Shown: positions 18,550 to 26,433 of the stretch, one piece after another | Position numbering within the stretch: the first letter of the stretch is position 1 | Layout: the number at the start of each line of letters is the position of its first letter | Source: an uncultured Saprospiraceae bacterium | Lineage (GTDB): Bacteria; Bacteroidota; Bacteroidia; Chitinophagales; Saprospiraceae | NCBI GenBank assembly: GCA_937961455.1 | Contig: CALGNN010000004.1 | Span: forward strand, 1 to 37,071 | Direction: 5' to 3' | DNA: 37,071 nt | Made by a program: the position numbers and the translations under genes | The notes under the pieces: generated by a model | What the model was told of the DNA's origin: nothing | Seen by the model: the letters and a program-made list of their open reading frames with translations, nothing else | Database searches by the model: none

Positions 18550-20457
18550 ATGGAGAGAAATACATTTATTGGAGTCGTATTATTGTTTGTTCTTTTTTAC
18601 ATCTGGTCGACCATCAATGCGCCAACAGAAGCAGAAATTGCTGAGCAAAAGAGAATTCAAGATTCACTCAAATTATCCCAGACTGAACAAGTCCTAAGCC
18701 AGGAGGAACAAGATCAAATACAGAGCTCAAATCCTACCAGTATTACTCAAAATAATCCTGTGGATAGCGCGGCTCAAAGTACTTTCCTTACACAAAAATA
18801 TGGACCAGCAGCTGGTTTGATGTCTGGAAGTGAAGAATTGTTCACACTGGAGAATGAATTGATGAAGGTCAGTTTTACAAGTAAAGGAGCTAAGATTAAA
18901 CAAGTTGAACTAAAAACTGAAAATAAAATAACAGAAGACGAAAATGGTGTCCGTTCAAATGGACCTGTCATCCTAATGGAAGATGAGAAAAATGTCTTCA
19001 ATTATGAACTACCATTTAACAACGCTTCAGAAAGAGTCGGAACCAAAGATTTATATTTCTCAGGAGCCAAGAGAGGAAACCGTGTTGAGTTTACCGCTAA
19101 AATGAACAATGGAGGTAGCATCGTTCAAACTTATGAATTAAAACCACAGACCAATGAAGATGGAACAACAGAGGTAGGTTATTTAATTGATTATGATGTA
19201 AGTTTTAATGGACTGGATAATAGTTTTAAATCCGGTACAGAGCATATCAAACTACAATGGGATTCTTATTTAGATAGAATTGAATTGAGTCCATATTACG
19301 AGAGCTGGTATTCGACTGTGTACTTCAAACCTTCCGATGATGACTTTAGTTATTGTAATTGTAGGATGGATGATCAGGATGAAGTGGATGAAAGATTGAA
19401 ATGGGTTTCACATTCTAATCAATATTATAATGCAACACTGATCACTGAAGATCATTTTAGTTCTGGTGTTTTCGAAACCATAGGTCTTGAAGATGAAGAC
19501 TCAGATTTGAAGTTCGTTAAATCTGAAATCTTGATTCCTTTCGATAAAAACAAATTCAACATGAGCTTTTATACAGGCCCAAATGAATTTGATCGTTTGA
19601 GAGCTGCAGGAAATAATTTAGAAGATATTATTCCTTACGGATGGAGCTTGTTCGGTACTGTCAATAGATGGGTCGTTAGACCTGCATTTGATTTGCTTTC
19701 AACACTTATTAGTAGCAAAGGATTGGTCATCATCTTATTGACCTTGATTATTAAAATGCTTCTATTCCCTTTGATGTACAAAATGCTTCATTCTCAGGCT
19801 AAGATGGGAGCATTAAAACCAAAGCTTGCCCACCTCAAGGAGAAGTTTAAAGATGAGCCTCAGAAAATGCAGATGGAGAATATGAAAATCTATCGAGAAT
19901 ACGGAGTAAGTCCTCTTGGTGGTTGTTTGCCCATGGTGATTCAAATGCCCATATGGATTGCACTGTATAGATTTTTCCCAGCATCCATTGAATTTAGACA
20001 AAAAAGTTTTTGGTGGGCAGACGATTTATCAGCCTTTGATGCATTCATAAATTTACCCTTCGAAATTCCTTACTTCGGAGCCCACATAAGTTTATTTACG
20101 GTTTTATGGGCGATTACGACGGTCATATATACTTATTATAATAGTAAGATGACCGACATGAATTCGATCAATCCTATGATGAAATACATGCAGTATTTTA
20201 TGCCAATCATGTTTTTAGGATTTTTCAACACTTATGCATCAGGATTGACTTGCTATTTATTCTTTTCAAGTTTGATTAACATTCTTCAAATTGTAGGAGC
20301 TAAAAGATTCTTGTTTGATAATGACAAGATTCTGGCAGAACTCGAAGAAAAGAAAAAGAATAAACCTGCTAAAAAGAAATCAGGTTTTCAAGCGCGCTTG
20401 GAAGCGGCCATGGCAGAGCAACAAAGGCAGCAAGCAAAAAATAAAAAGAAGAAATAA
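18550..20457 (+). CDS. yidC: Membrane protein insertase YidC
   Basis: This 635-residue protein has the Gram-negative YidC layout. It has an N-terminal membrane anchor (about residues 5-21), a linker rich in Gln and Ser, a large periplasmic P1 beta-sandwich domain (about 90-360), and the conserved C-terminal insertase core of five membrane segments (about 370-595). That core includes the SPLGGCLPMVIQMPIWIALY region and a cytoplasmic loop rich in charged residues. The protein ends in a strongly basic tail of Lys and Gln, of the kind that helps YidC homologues contact ribosomes. It inserts inner-membrane proteins alone or with SecYEG. The periplasmic domain carries an unusual CNCRMDDQDE acidic patch. 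Ffh, which works upstream in the same pathway, is encoded 3.4 kb away. Confidence 0.97.
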   Translation: MERNTFIGVVLLFVLFYIWSTINAPTEAEIAEQKRIQDSLKLSQTEQVLSQEEQDQIQSSNPTSITQNNPVDSAAQSTFLTQKYGPAAGLMSGSEELFTLENELMKVSFTSKGAKIKQVELKTENKITEDENGVRSNGPVILMEDEKNVFNYELPFNNASERVGTKDLYFSGAKRGNRVEFTAKMNNGGSIVQTYELKPQTNEDGTTEVGYLIDYDVSFNGLDNSFKSGTEHIKLQWDSYLDRIELSPYYESWYSTVYFKPSDDDFSYCNCRMDDQDEVDERLKWVSHSNQYYNATLITEDHFSSGVFETIGLEDEDSDLKFVKSEILIPFDKNKFNMSFYTGPNEFDRLRAAGNNLEDIIPYGWSLFGTVNRWVVRPAFDLLSTLISSKGLVIILLTLIIKMLLFPLMYKMLHSQAKMGALKPKLAHLKEKFKDEPQKMQMENMKIYREYGVSPLGGCLPMVIQMPIWIALYRFFPASIEFRQKSFWWADDLSAFDAFINLPFEIPYFGAHISLFTVLWAITTVIYTYYNSKMTDMNSINPMMKYMQYFMPIMFLGFFNTYASGLTCYLFFSSLINILQIVGAKRFLFDNDKILAELEEKKKNKPAKKKSGFQARLEAAMAEQQRQQAKNKKKK

Positions 20458-20526
20458 TTTTTATCCAATAGCTATTAATAGACTATTTGAAATTCGTTAC
20501 TTTATCATTTCAATAGCTTAATACCT

Positions 20527-21285
20527 ATGCGATTTAAAGATAAGATTGTTTTGATATCTGGAGGTACTCGAGGTATCGGCAAAGCCTGTGCCATGAGTTT
20601 TGCAGAAGAGGGTGCAATATGTGCCTTAAATTATCGGTCGAATAAAACTGAGGCAGAAAAAACGATCCATGAACTTCCAGGTAAAAATCATCGATTGTAT
20701 CAGGCAGACCTTTCAAATCCTATAGCCATTGAAGAAATGGTGAATTCTGTACTAAATGATTTTGGTACAATAGACGTATTGGTAAATAATGCTGGAATAC
20801 ATGAACACCATCCTATTGATAAAGTAGATTATAAAACTTGGCAAGATGAATGGAATAAAACCATTCAAGTGAATTTAATGGGTGCGGCAAATCTTACCTT
20901 CTGTTGCGCTCAAGTAATGATAAAACAAAATCAAGGAAAAATAATTTTTGTTTCTTCTAGAGGTGCATTTAGAGGTGAGCCTGACCAGCCAGCCTATGGT
21001 GCGAGTAAGGGTGGCCTCAATTCATTTGGGCAGAGCATGGCTCAAAAACTTGCTCCATACAATATATCAGTTGGTTTGGTAGCACCAGGCTTTGTTCAAA
21101 CAGAAATGACTGCTGCAATTTTGGAAGGCGAAAGAGGTGCATCCATAAAAGCACAATCACCATATAATCGGGTAGCTAAAGCAGAAGAAGTGGCGCACGC
21201 TGTTTTGTTCTTGGCTGATGAAAAAAGTTTTTGGTCAACAGGTACGATAATAGATGTCAATGGAGCTTCTTATCTAAGGACGTAA
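20527..21285 (+). CDS. Short-chain dehydrogenase/reductase (SDR) oxidoreductase
   Basis: This 252-residue protein is a classical SDR. The NAD(P)-binding turn is GGTRGIG at residues 12-18 and the NNAG motif is at 87-90. The catalytic set is Asn116, Ser144, Tyr157 and Lys161 (YGASK). The C-terminal part contains PGFVQTEM, normal for the family, and ends WSTGTIIDVNGASYLRT, resembling FabG-like 3-ketoacyl reductases. FabG-type activity is possible, but SDR substrates cannot be assigned by sequence alone and no fatty-acid genes are nearby. It starts 69 bp after yidC on the same strand and ends 2 nt before the convergent hydrolase stop. A cytoplasmic enzyme is expected. Confidence 0.88.
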   Translation: MRFKDKIVLISGGTRGIGKACAMSFAEEGAICALNYRSNKTEAEKTIHELPGKNHRLYQADLSNPIAIEEMVNSVLNDFGTIDVLVNNAGIHEHHPIDKVDYKTWQDEWNKTIQVNLMGAANLTFCCAQVMIKQNQGKIIFVSSRGAFRGEPDQPAYGASKGGLNSFGQSMAQKLAPYNISVGLVAPGFVQTEMTAAILEGERGASIKAQSPYNRVAKAEEVAHAVLFLADEKSFWSTGTIIDVNGASYLRT

Positions 21286-21287
21286 TT

Positions 21288-22352
21288 TTACTTATTTTCT
21301 TTTGCGTTGAGACCTGTCTTATTTTTTCGGTATTCACGATATTTCGCTTTCATTTGTTTACGAATATCAGATTTTTTCATGGGTGCTACTTTGCTGATCC
21401 TCTTCAAGGGTTTCATCGGCTGTTCAGAATTCCACTTACCAAAATAATAATCAGCATCACTAAATAAATCTTCATTGGGAAACTGAGAATTTCCCATCAA
21501 TTGATCTAGAATATTCCAATAGACATTAAAGTCAATCACATCCAACTTCGAAACTCTTAATGCTTTGTTAGAAGTATAATTCATATAGCCATTATCAAAT
21601 ATCCTATCTATAGAGTAAGGCTCATAATGAGAAGCCGAAATTCTCACAGAATCAAAAGTTTCTGGTTCTTGAAGGAAGTAGCTCAGGTCTTCAATATGGG
21701 ATAAATTTTGAAACAAGTATTTAGCAAAATAATCCTGAACCGTCCAATCCCTTGACCCAGAAATAATTACAAGTTTGGTGTCAGTGGGAATACCATCATA
21801 ATTTTGTTTTATGCCACCTGTAAATGGACCTGTGCCCGGTTCTGATGATAATATTCCTTTAGGTGCAGGCATTTTGTATTTCTTCAAATTATCGGCAATC
21901 TCCGTAATGATTACACCTCCATAAGAATGGCCTGTATAATATATATCATCCTCAGCTATACGCATACCTTCAATCAATGCTAATCGATCCATAGCAGCAT
22001 GATAACCTTTGCTGGCATATCTTGAAAATCTTGGAGGTCGCGGTAAAACTAAATTCCTCTGATATCTTGGATATATTACAACACTACCCTGCTTAACAAG
22101 GTGTTTAATCCACTTTCCAAAAATCATTGGATTGATGGCGCCATATCCGTGAACGAAAAAGACTATTTTCAAGTCTTGGTTAATTTTTCCTCCAGGATAA
22201 AATAGATGAAAACCATTGGGTTTTTCTCCATGATCTTCCCAAACAACATCTTCATAAATATAATTAGGAAGAGGAATCCCTTGATCCATCTGTGAAATCA
22301 ACGGAGTGATGAAAGAAAACACAAGAAGTAGCGTGAAAATATTTTTCATCAA
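21288..22352 (-). CDS. Secreted alpha/beta hydrolase
   Basis: This 354-residue protein has an N-terminal signal peptide (about residues 1-20, ending near LIS). The alpha/beta hydrolase fold is shown by the oxyanion-hole segment HGYGA at 68-72 and the nucleophile elbow GHSYGG at 141-146, making Ser143 the likely nucleophile. An SGSRDWT segment is in the position where the acid residue usually lies, and SASHYEP could supply the histidine. It may be a lipase, esterase or depolymerase acting in the periplasm or outside the cell; the substrate is not inferable. The C-terminus is Lys-rich. Its stop is 2 nt from the convergent SDR stop. The alternative start one codon later (the second Met) makes no functional difference. 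Confidence 0.8.
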   Translation of the reverse strand: MMKNIFTLLLVFSFITPLISQMDQGIPLPNYIYEDVVWEDHGEKPNGFHLFYPGGKINQDLKIVFFVHGYGAINPMIFGKWIKHLVKQGSVVIYPRYQRNLVLPRPPRFSRYASKGYHAAMDRLALIEGMRIAEDDIYYTGHSYGGVIITEIADNLKKYKMPAPKGILSSEPGTGPFTGGIKQNYDGIPTDTKLVIISGSRDWTVQDYFAKYLFQNLSHIEDLSYFLQEPETFDSVRISASHYEPYSIDRIFDNGYMNYTSNKALRVSKLDVIDFNVYWNILDQLMGNSQFPNEDLFSDADYYFGKWNSEQPMKPLKRISKVAPMKKSDIRKQMKAKYREYRKNKTGLNAKENK

Positions 22353-22402
22353 ATTTTAAATCTATTAATTTAATAACGATATATAAACTAATATTGATTT
22401 AT

Positions 22403-22410
22403 TAAGTTTG
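22403..22410 (+). promoter_or_regulatory. Bacteroidota -7 element for gpsA (TAAGTTTG)
   Basis: A perfect TAnnTTTG match lies 16 nt before the gpsA ATG, the same sequence and spacing as the element before the DUF2157 gene at 7884-7891. No good -33 match is seen. It would drive gpsA and the three genes behind it. Confidence 0.45.
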
Positions 22411-22426
22411 ATTCTTTTAAATATTA

Positions 22427-23452
22427 ATGAAAGAAATTACTAAAGTAGGCGTAATAGGTGGTGGTAGTTTTGGAAAGGCCTTGAGTCATTTACTATCCAA
22501 AAATGTATCAGTTTTAGTTTATTCAAGAAGAAAATCCTTGGTAGACCAAATTAATAATGAAAGGCGCTTCCATGATTACCAAGTAAGAGATAATGTCTCT
22601 GCTGTGCAAGATCCTGAAGCTTTGGCTCAACAAACGAAACTGATATTTCCTGTAGTTGATTCTGCTGGATTTCGATCTGTAATTAAAAGTTTTGCCAATT
22701 ATTTAAAACCTGACCACTTCATCATTCATGGTACAAAAGGCTTTGACTTTAACCAAAATGAATCTGGCTTTATGGCTTCAGAAGCATTTCATACGATGAG
22801 CGAAGTGATTGCTCAAGAGACCAATGTTAAAAGATTTGGCTGCCTAGCAGGTCCTAATCTCGCTTCTGAAATCATGAAAGACTTACCCACTGGTGGTGTT
22901 ATTGCAAGTGCCTATGATGAGGTAATCAATGCTGGCAATAAGGTATTGAGTAGCGATAAATATTTTGTATTTGGATCTCATAACTTATTGGGAGCTGAGC
23001 TAGCGGGCGCTTTAAAAAATGTCATTGCCTTTGGAACCGGAGTACTAAAAGGCAAAAATCTAGGCAAAAACATGGAAGCGATGTTAATCACCAAAGGACT
23101 TCATGAGCTCATATACATAGGTGAAAAATTAGGGGTCAATGCGGATGCATTTTTGGGCACTGCTGGAATTGGTGATCTGATTGCTACGGCAACAAGCCCA
23201 GACAGTAGAAATTTTAAATTTGGAAGATTAATGGGTGAAGGAAAATCTATAGAAGAGGCCAAAAAAGAAATGCATGAAGTGGCAGAAGGTATTCGTACCT
23301 TGAGGTTTGCTAAAGCAAAAATTGATAAATATGAAATTACGGCTCCAGTAATTGAAATGCTTTACAAGTTTGCTTATGAAGCATTTAATATTGATTTAGG
23401 CATAAAAATATTGATGAAATTGCCTTATATGCCTGATGTACATTTTAAATAG
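22427..23452 (+). CDS. gpsA: NAD(P)-dependent glycerol-3-phosphate dehydrogenase GpsA
   Basis: This 341-residue protein makes sn-glycerol 3-phosphate from dihydroxyacetone phosphate, the backbone for phospholipids. The N-terminal Rossmann turn is GGGSFG at residues 11-16. HGTKGF and LAGPNLASEI are the conserved central motifs. The catalytic lysine is Lys197 in GALKN, and GTAGIGDLIAT with TSPDSRNFKFG lies in the C-terminal helical domain. Length and motif order are normal for the family. It is the first gene of a tight same-strand cluster: the DUF2130 gene begins 5 nt after its stop, followed by a small coiled-coil gene and a PspA-like membrane protein. This links phospholipid precursor supply to a possible membrane-maintenance module. 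Confidence 0.95.
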   Translation: MKEITKVGVIGGGSFGKALSHLLSKNVSVLVYSRRKSLVDQINNERRFHDYQVRDNVSAVQDPEALAQQTKLIFPVVDSAGFRSVIKSFANYLKPDHFIIHGTKGFDFNQNESGFMASEAFHTMSEVIAQETNVKRFGCLAGPNLASEIMKDLPTGGVIASAYDEVINAGNKVLSSDKYFVFGSHNLLGAELAGALKNVIAFGTGVLKGKNLGKNMEAMLITKGLHELIYIGEKLGVNADAFLGTAGIGDLIATATSPDSRNFKFGRLMGEGKSIEEAKKEMHEVAEGIRTLRFAKAKIDKYEITAPVIEMLYKFAYEAFNIDLGIKILMKLPYMPDVHFK

Positions 23453-23457
23453 AAACC

Positions 23458-24702
23458 ATGAGTTTAAAAAACGATAAAATAGAATGTCCGAATTGTGGGC
23501 ATGAGTTTGATGTGGAGGAAGCACTCTCTGGAAATATTCAAAAACACTTTCAAAAAGAGTATGAAAAAAGAGTAGCAGAAAATGCAAACCATTATAAGGA
23601 GAAAGCCAAAGAACTTGAGGATCGTGAAAAAATATTCGAAGACAAAAAAGCCAAGCAAAATGAAATTTTCAAAAAACAGCTAGCTAGTAAATTAGAAGAA
23701 AAAGAACAAGACATAAAAAAGGAAACTGAAGAAAAATTCGAAGCCAAATTAAAGGCACTCGAAGAAGAAAATGAGAAGAAGAAAAAAGAAAATCGAGAGC
23801 TAAGAGAATTAGAAGTCCGATTAATGCAAAGGGAAAAAGCATTAAAGGAAGAAAGAGAAAATCTTGAGCTCGAGCTTCAAAAAAAGATGCTCGAAAAGCA
23901 ATCTTCAATTGAGGAGGAAGCAAAGAAAAAGTCTCTTGAAGAATTTAAACTGAGAGAGATGGAATGGGGGAAAAAATTTGAAGATCAGAGTAAGCTTATT
24001 GATGAGATGAAGCGTAAAGCTGAGCAAGGCAGCATGCAAATGCAAGGTGAAATTTTAGAGCTTGCTTTAGAAGAGTTATTAAAAAAACAATTCCCATTCG
24101 ACAAAGTCGAAGAAGTACCCAAAGGTATCAGTGGGGCTGATGTCATTCAAAAAGTTATTAATGAACGACAAGAGTTTTGTGGGACCATTGTTTATGAAAG
24201 CAAGCGCACTAAAAATTTTGACCATAAGTGGATCGACAAACTCAAGCAAGATCAAATAAGAGTCAAGGGCGATCTAGCTGTGTTGGTTACACAGACACTT
24301 CCAAAAAATCTCGATCGTTTTGATAATGTAGAAAATGTTTGGGTATGTACTTTTAGTGAAGTGGCTTCATTATCAAAGGTTCTCAGAGAACTCTTGATAC
24401 AAACTCAGGCTGTAAAGGATGTTCAAGAGAACAAAGGGGATAAAATGGAATTATTATACAGTTACCTGACAAGTAATGATTTTGTGCAAAAAGTTAAGCG
24501 TGTTATAGAAACATATGATGGCATGCGCAATCAACTAGAATCTGAGAAAAAGGCCATGACTAAAATATGGAGCACAAGAGAAAAACAAATCTGGGTGGTT
24601 CAAGAAAATCTCAGTCAACTTTTAGGAGATATAAAAGGGATTGGAGGAAACGCTTTACCGAATTTAAGTGTTTTAGAATTACAGAAGCCCGATGATGATT
24701 AA
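23458..24702 (+). CDS. DUF2130 protein: zinc-ribbon half, long coiled coil, nuclease-like domain
   Basis: This 414-residue protein opens with a single CPNC knuckle (Cys10, Cys13), possibly half of a zinc site completed by dimerisation. A highly charged coiled coil runs from about residue 30 to 195. The C-terminal DUF2130 domain follows: Glu198 and Glu201 in GEILELALEELL, then SGAD with Asp228, then YESKRTK with Glu247 and Lys249. That E...D...ExK arrangement fits a PD-(D/E)xK nuclease fold, which I believe has been proposed for this family. The natural substrate is unknown. It starts 5 nt after gpsA, so it is almost certainly co-transcribed. The general layout (coiled coil plus nuclease-like domain) resembles RmuC, but the sequence family differs. 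Confidence 0.78.
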   Translation: MSLKNDKIECPNCGHEFDVEEALSGNIQKHFQKEYEKRVAENANHYKEKAKELEDREKIFEDKKAKQNEIFKKQLASKLEEKEQDIKKETEEKFEAKLKALEEENEKKKKENRELRELEVRLMQREKALKEERENLELELQKKMLEKQSSIEEEAKKKSLEEFKLREMEWGKKFEDQSKLIDEMKRKAEQGSMQMQGEILELALEELLKKQFPFDKVEEVPKGISGADVIQKVINERQEFCGTIVYESKRTKNFDHKWIDKLKQDQIRVKGDLAVLVTQTLPKNLDRFDNVENVWVCTFSEVASLSKVLRELLIQTQAVKDVQENKGDKMELLYSYLTSNDFVQKVKRVIETYDGMRNQLESEKKAMTKIWSTREKQIWVVQENLSQLLGDIKGIGGNALPNLSVLELQKPDDD

Positions 24703-24730
24703 TTATTATATTTGAAAAACCGTTGAATAA

Positions 24731-25282
24731 ATGAGTATTGATATTTCAAAGCTTTTTAGTAGTAGTGATACAACCGATAGTAAGAGTTTTAACTTTCTAC
24801 TAAAGGCACTAAAGTCTCATAGCACTGATGGATTTGATTATTTAAAATTTAGAAAATCAATCAAGTCACTAAAGGATATGAACTTAGATGACTCGACTGC
24901 TATTAAATCTGCATTTGCCACAGCTTCGACTATGGGTCTGAGTAAAGACAAATTATCTAAATCTATTAGCTTTTATAAAAAGGTTCTTGAAAAAGAGAAA
25001 AAGGCTTTTGACCAAGCCACATCCAGACAAATCAATGAAAAGGTTTCTGGAAAAAAGAAGGAGAAAGATTCCTTAAGTAGCAAAAATCTTGAACTGGAGA
25101 AAAAAATACTTGACATACAAACGCAGATGCAGTTGATCAATCAAAAATTATCAACCATCGATCAAGAATTGGATAAAGCAAAACAAAAAATAACTGATAC
25201 TACTGAGCGTTATGAAACTGCATTTAACGAGCTTTATACGCAAATTGAAGAAGACGAATCATTAATTACCAAACATCTATAA
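24731..25282 (+). CDS. Small coiled-coil protein of unknown function
   Basis: I do not recognise this 183-residue protein. It has no signal peptide or membrane segment, so it is probably cytoplasmic. The N-terminal half is helical and rich in Ser, Lys and Asp. From about residue 83 to 165 there is a strong coiled-coil pattern (EKEKKAFD, LELEKKILDIQTQMQLINQKL and so on), and the tail is acidic. It lies 28 bp after the DUF2130 gene and 10 bp before the PspA-like gene, all on one strand, so the three are likely one transcript. A partner or adaptor role for the PspA-like protein is an inference from context and coiled-coil character. No enzymatic motif is visible. Confidence 0.7.
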   Translation: MSIDISKLFSSSDTTDSKSFNFLLKALKSHSTDGFDYLKFRKSIKSLKDMNLDDSTAIKSAFATASTMGLSKDKLSKSISFYKKVLEKEKKAFDQATSRQINEKVSGKKKEKDSLSSKNLELEKKILDIQTQMQLINQKLSTIDQELDKAKQKITDTTERYETAFNELYTQIEEDESLITKHL

Positions 25283-25292
25283 AATAACTCTG

Positions 25293-26315
25293 ATGAGTGA
25301 TTTCACAAATTTTGAAAATAAGTCGAAGCCAAAGTCATTTTGGCAAAAGCCGGAGGGTGTAACTGGCGCGGTATTTTTAATTGCCTTATTAGCTGGTGCT
25401 GGATACCTGATTGCAAAGTTGGCTCCATTACTTATTGGTGCTATGAGCAATATACTGGCCTTAGCAGGAATGCTCCTAGTGCTTGGCGCCATCATATATA
25501 TGGTATTAGATCCAAAAATGAGAGCCCTCGTATCCTACGGATATAAAAGCATCATGCGTAAGATTACGGGAATTTTCGTAACGATAGACCCCATTGGAAT
25601 TCTAAAGAATTATGTTGATGATCTTCAAGACAATCTAGCTAAGCTCAGCAAGCAAATAGGCTCAATAAGAGGTCAAATGCGAAAGCTTAAAACATTGGTT
25701 GAAGACAATGAAAAAGAGATTGATCAAAACATGAGACTTGCCAGAAAAGCCAAAGAATTGGGCGACGAGAAAAACATGTTGCTCTCTTCAAGAAAGGCAG
25801 CGAGACTAAAAGAATCCAATGAAAAGTATAATGTACTTAGAAATAAATTGACCGTACTTCATAGAGTCTTATCTAAGATGTATACAAACTCTGAAATACT
25901 TTTAGAGGATACCAAGGATCAAGTGAAGCACAAGGAGGAAGAAAGAAAGGCAATTCGTTCCTCTCATTCCGCTATGAAGTCAGCTATGAACATCATCTCT
26001 GGAGATAAGGATAAAAGAGAGATGTTTGATGCAGCTATGGAGCACATTGCTGATGATGTAGCCAACAAAGTTGGAGAGATGGAAAGATTCATGGATATGT
26101 CTGCAAGTTTTATGGATTCCATTGATCTTCAAAATGGTGTATTCGAAGAGCAAGGATTGGCTATGTTAGAGAAGTGGGAAAAAGAAAGCACTTTAATGCT
26201 TTTGGGAGACGGTGTTGAAAAAACCGATGACATATTGGATTTAGATGAACCGAGAAGACAAGCTGATTATCGTACAAAAGAAGGCGACTCAGATTACGGA
26301 GAATTATTCAATTAA
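25293..26315 (+). CDS. Membrane-anchored PspA/IM30-like coiled-coil protein
   Basis: This 340-residue protein has two hydrophobic segments forming a hairpin (about residues 22-48 and 53-72), then a long helical region. The part from about residue 100 to 290 resembles PspA/IM30: DPIGILKNYVDDLQDNLAKL, then paired charged helices, then AMEHIADDVANKVGEMERFM. PspA proteins belong to the ESCRT-III fold group, bind membranes and protect them under stress. Ordinary PspA is a soluble peripheral protein of about 220 residues, so the integral N-terminal hairpin is unusual. The C-terminus is acidic (DDILDLDEPRRQADY). The PspA assignment is by pattern only and needs a profile search. The operon context with gpsA agrees with a membrane role. 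Confidence 0.6.
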   Translation: MSDFTNFENKSKPKSFWQKPEGVTGAVFLIALLAGAGYLIAKLAPLLIGAMSNILALAGMLLVLGAIIYMVLDPKMRALVSYGYKSIMRKITGIFVTIDPIGILKNYVDDLQDNLAKLSKQIGSIRGQMRKLKTLVEDNEKEIDQNMRLARKAKELGDEKNMLLSSRKAARLKESNEKYNVLRNKLTVLHRVLSKMYTNSEILLEDTKDQVKHKEEERKAIRSSHSAMKSAMNIISGDKDKREMFDAAMEHIADDVANKVGEMERFMDMSASFMDSIDLQNGVFEEQGLAMLEKWEKESTLMLLGDGVEKTDDILDLDEPRRQADYRTKEGDSDYGELFN

Positions 26316-26332
26316 AATAAAGACTGCAGTTA

Positions 26333-26350
26333 ACGAAGAATAGCTTCGTT
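26333..26350 (+). terminator. Short hairpin, first of a tandem pair
   Basis: A 7-bp stem (aacgaag at 26333-26339 with cttcgtt at 26344-26350) has a 4-nt loop and lies 17 nt after the stop of the PspA-like gene. It is not followed by a T-run and probably supports the stronger hairpin downstream. Confidence 0.4.
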
Positions 26351-26365
26351 GTACTATGTTAATTT

Positions 26366-26400
26366 AAAAAGTAGTGCGTTTTATACGCACTACTTTTTTT
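26366..26400 (+). terminator. Strong intrinsic terminator of the gpsA operon
   Basis: A 14-bp perfect stem (26366-26379 with 26385-26398) has a 5-nt loop and runs into T residues; the left arm begins with an A-run. It lies between the operon end at 26315 and the convergent stop at 26434, so it could terminate both strands. Confidence 0.85.
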
Positions 26401-26433
26401 ATGCTCTTCTGTAATTCGAAAACTTATTATTAA

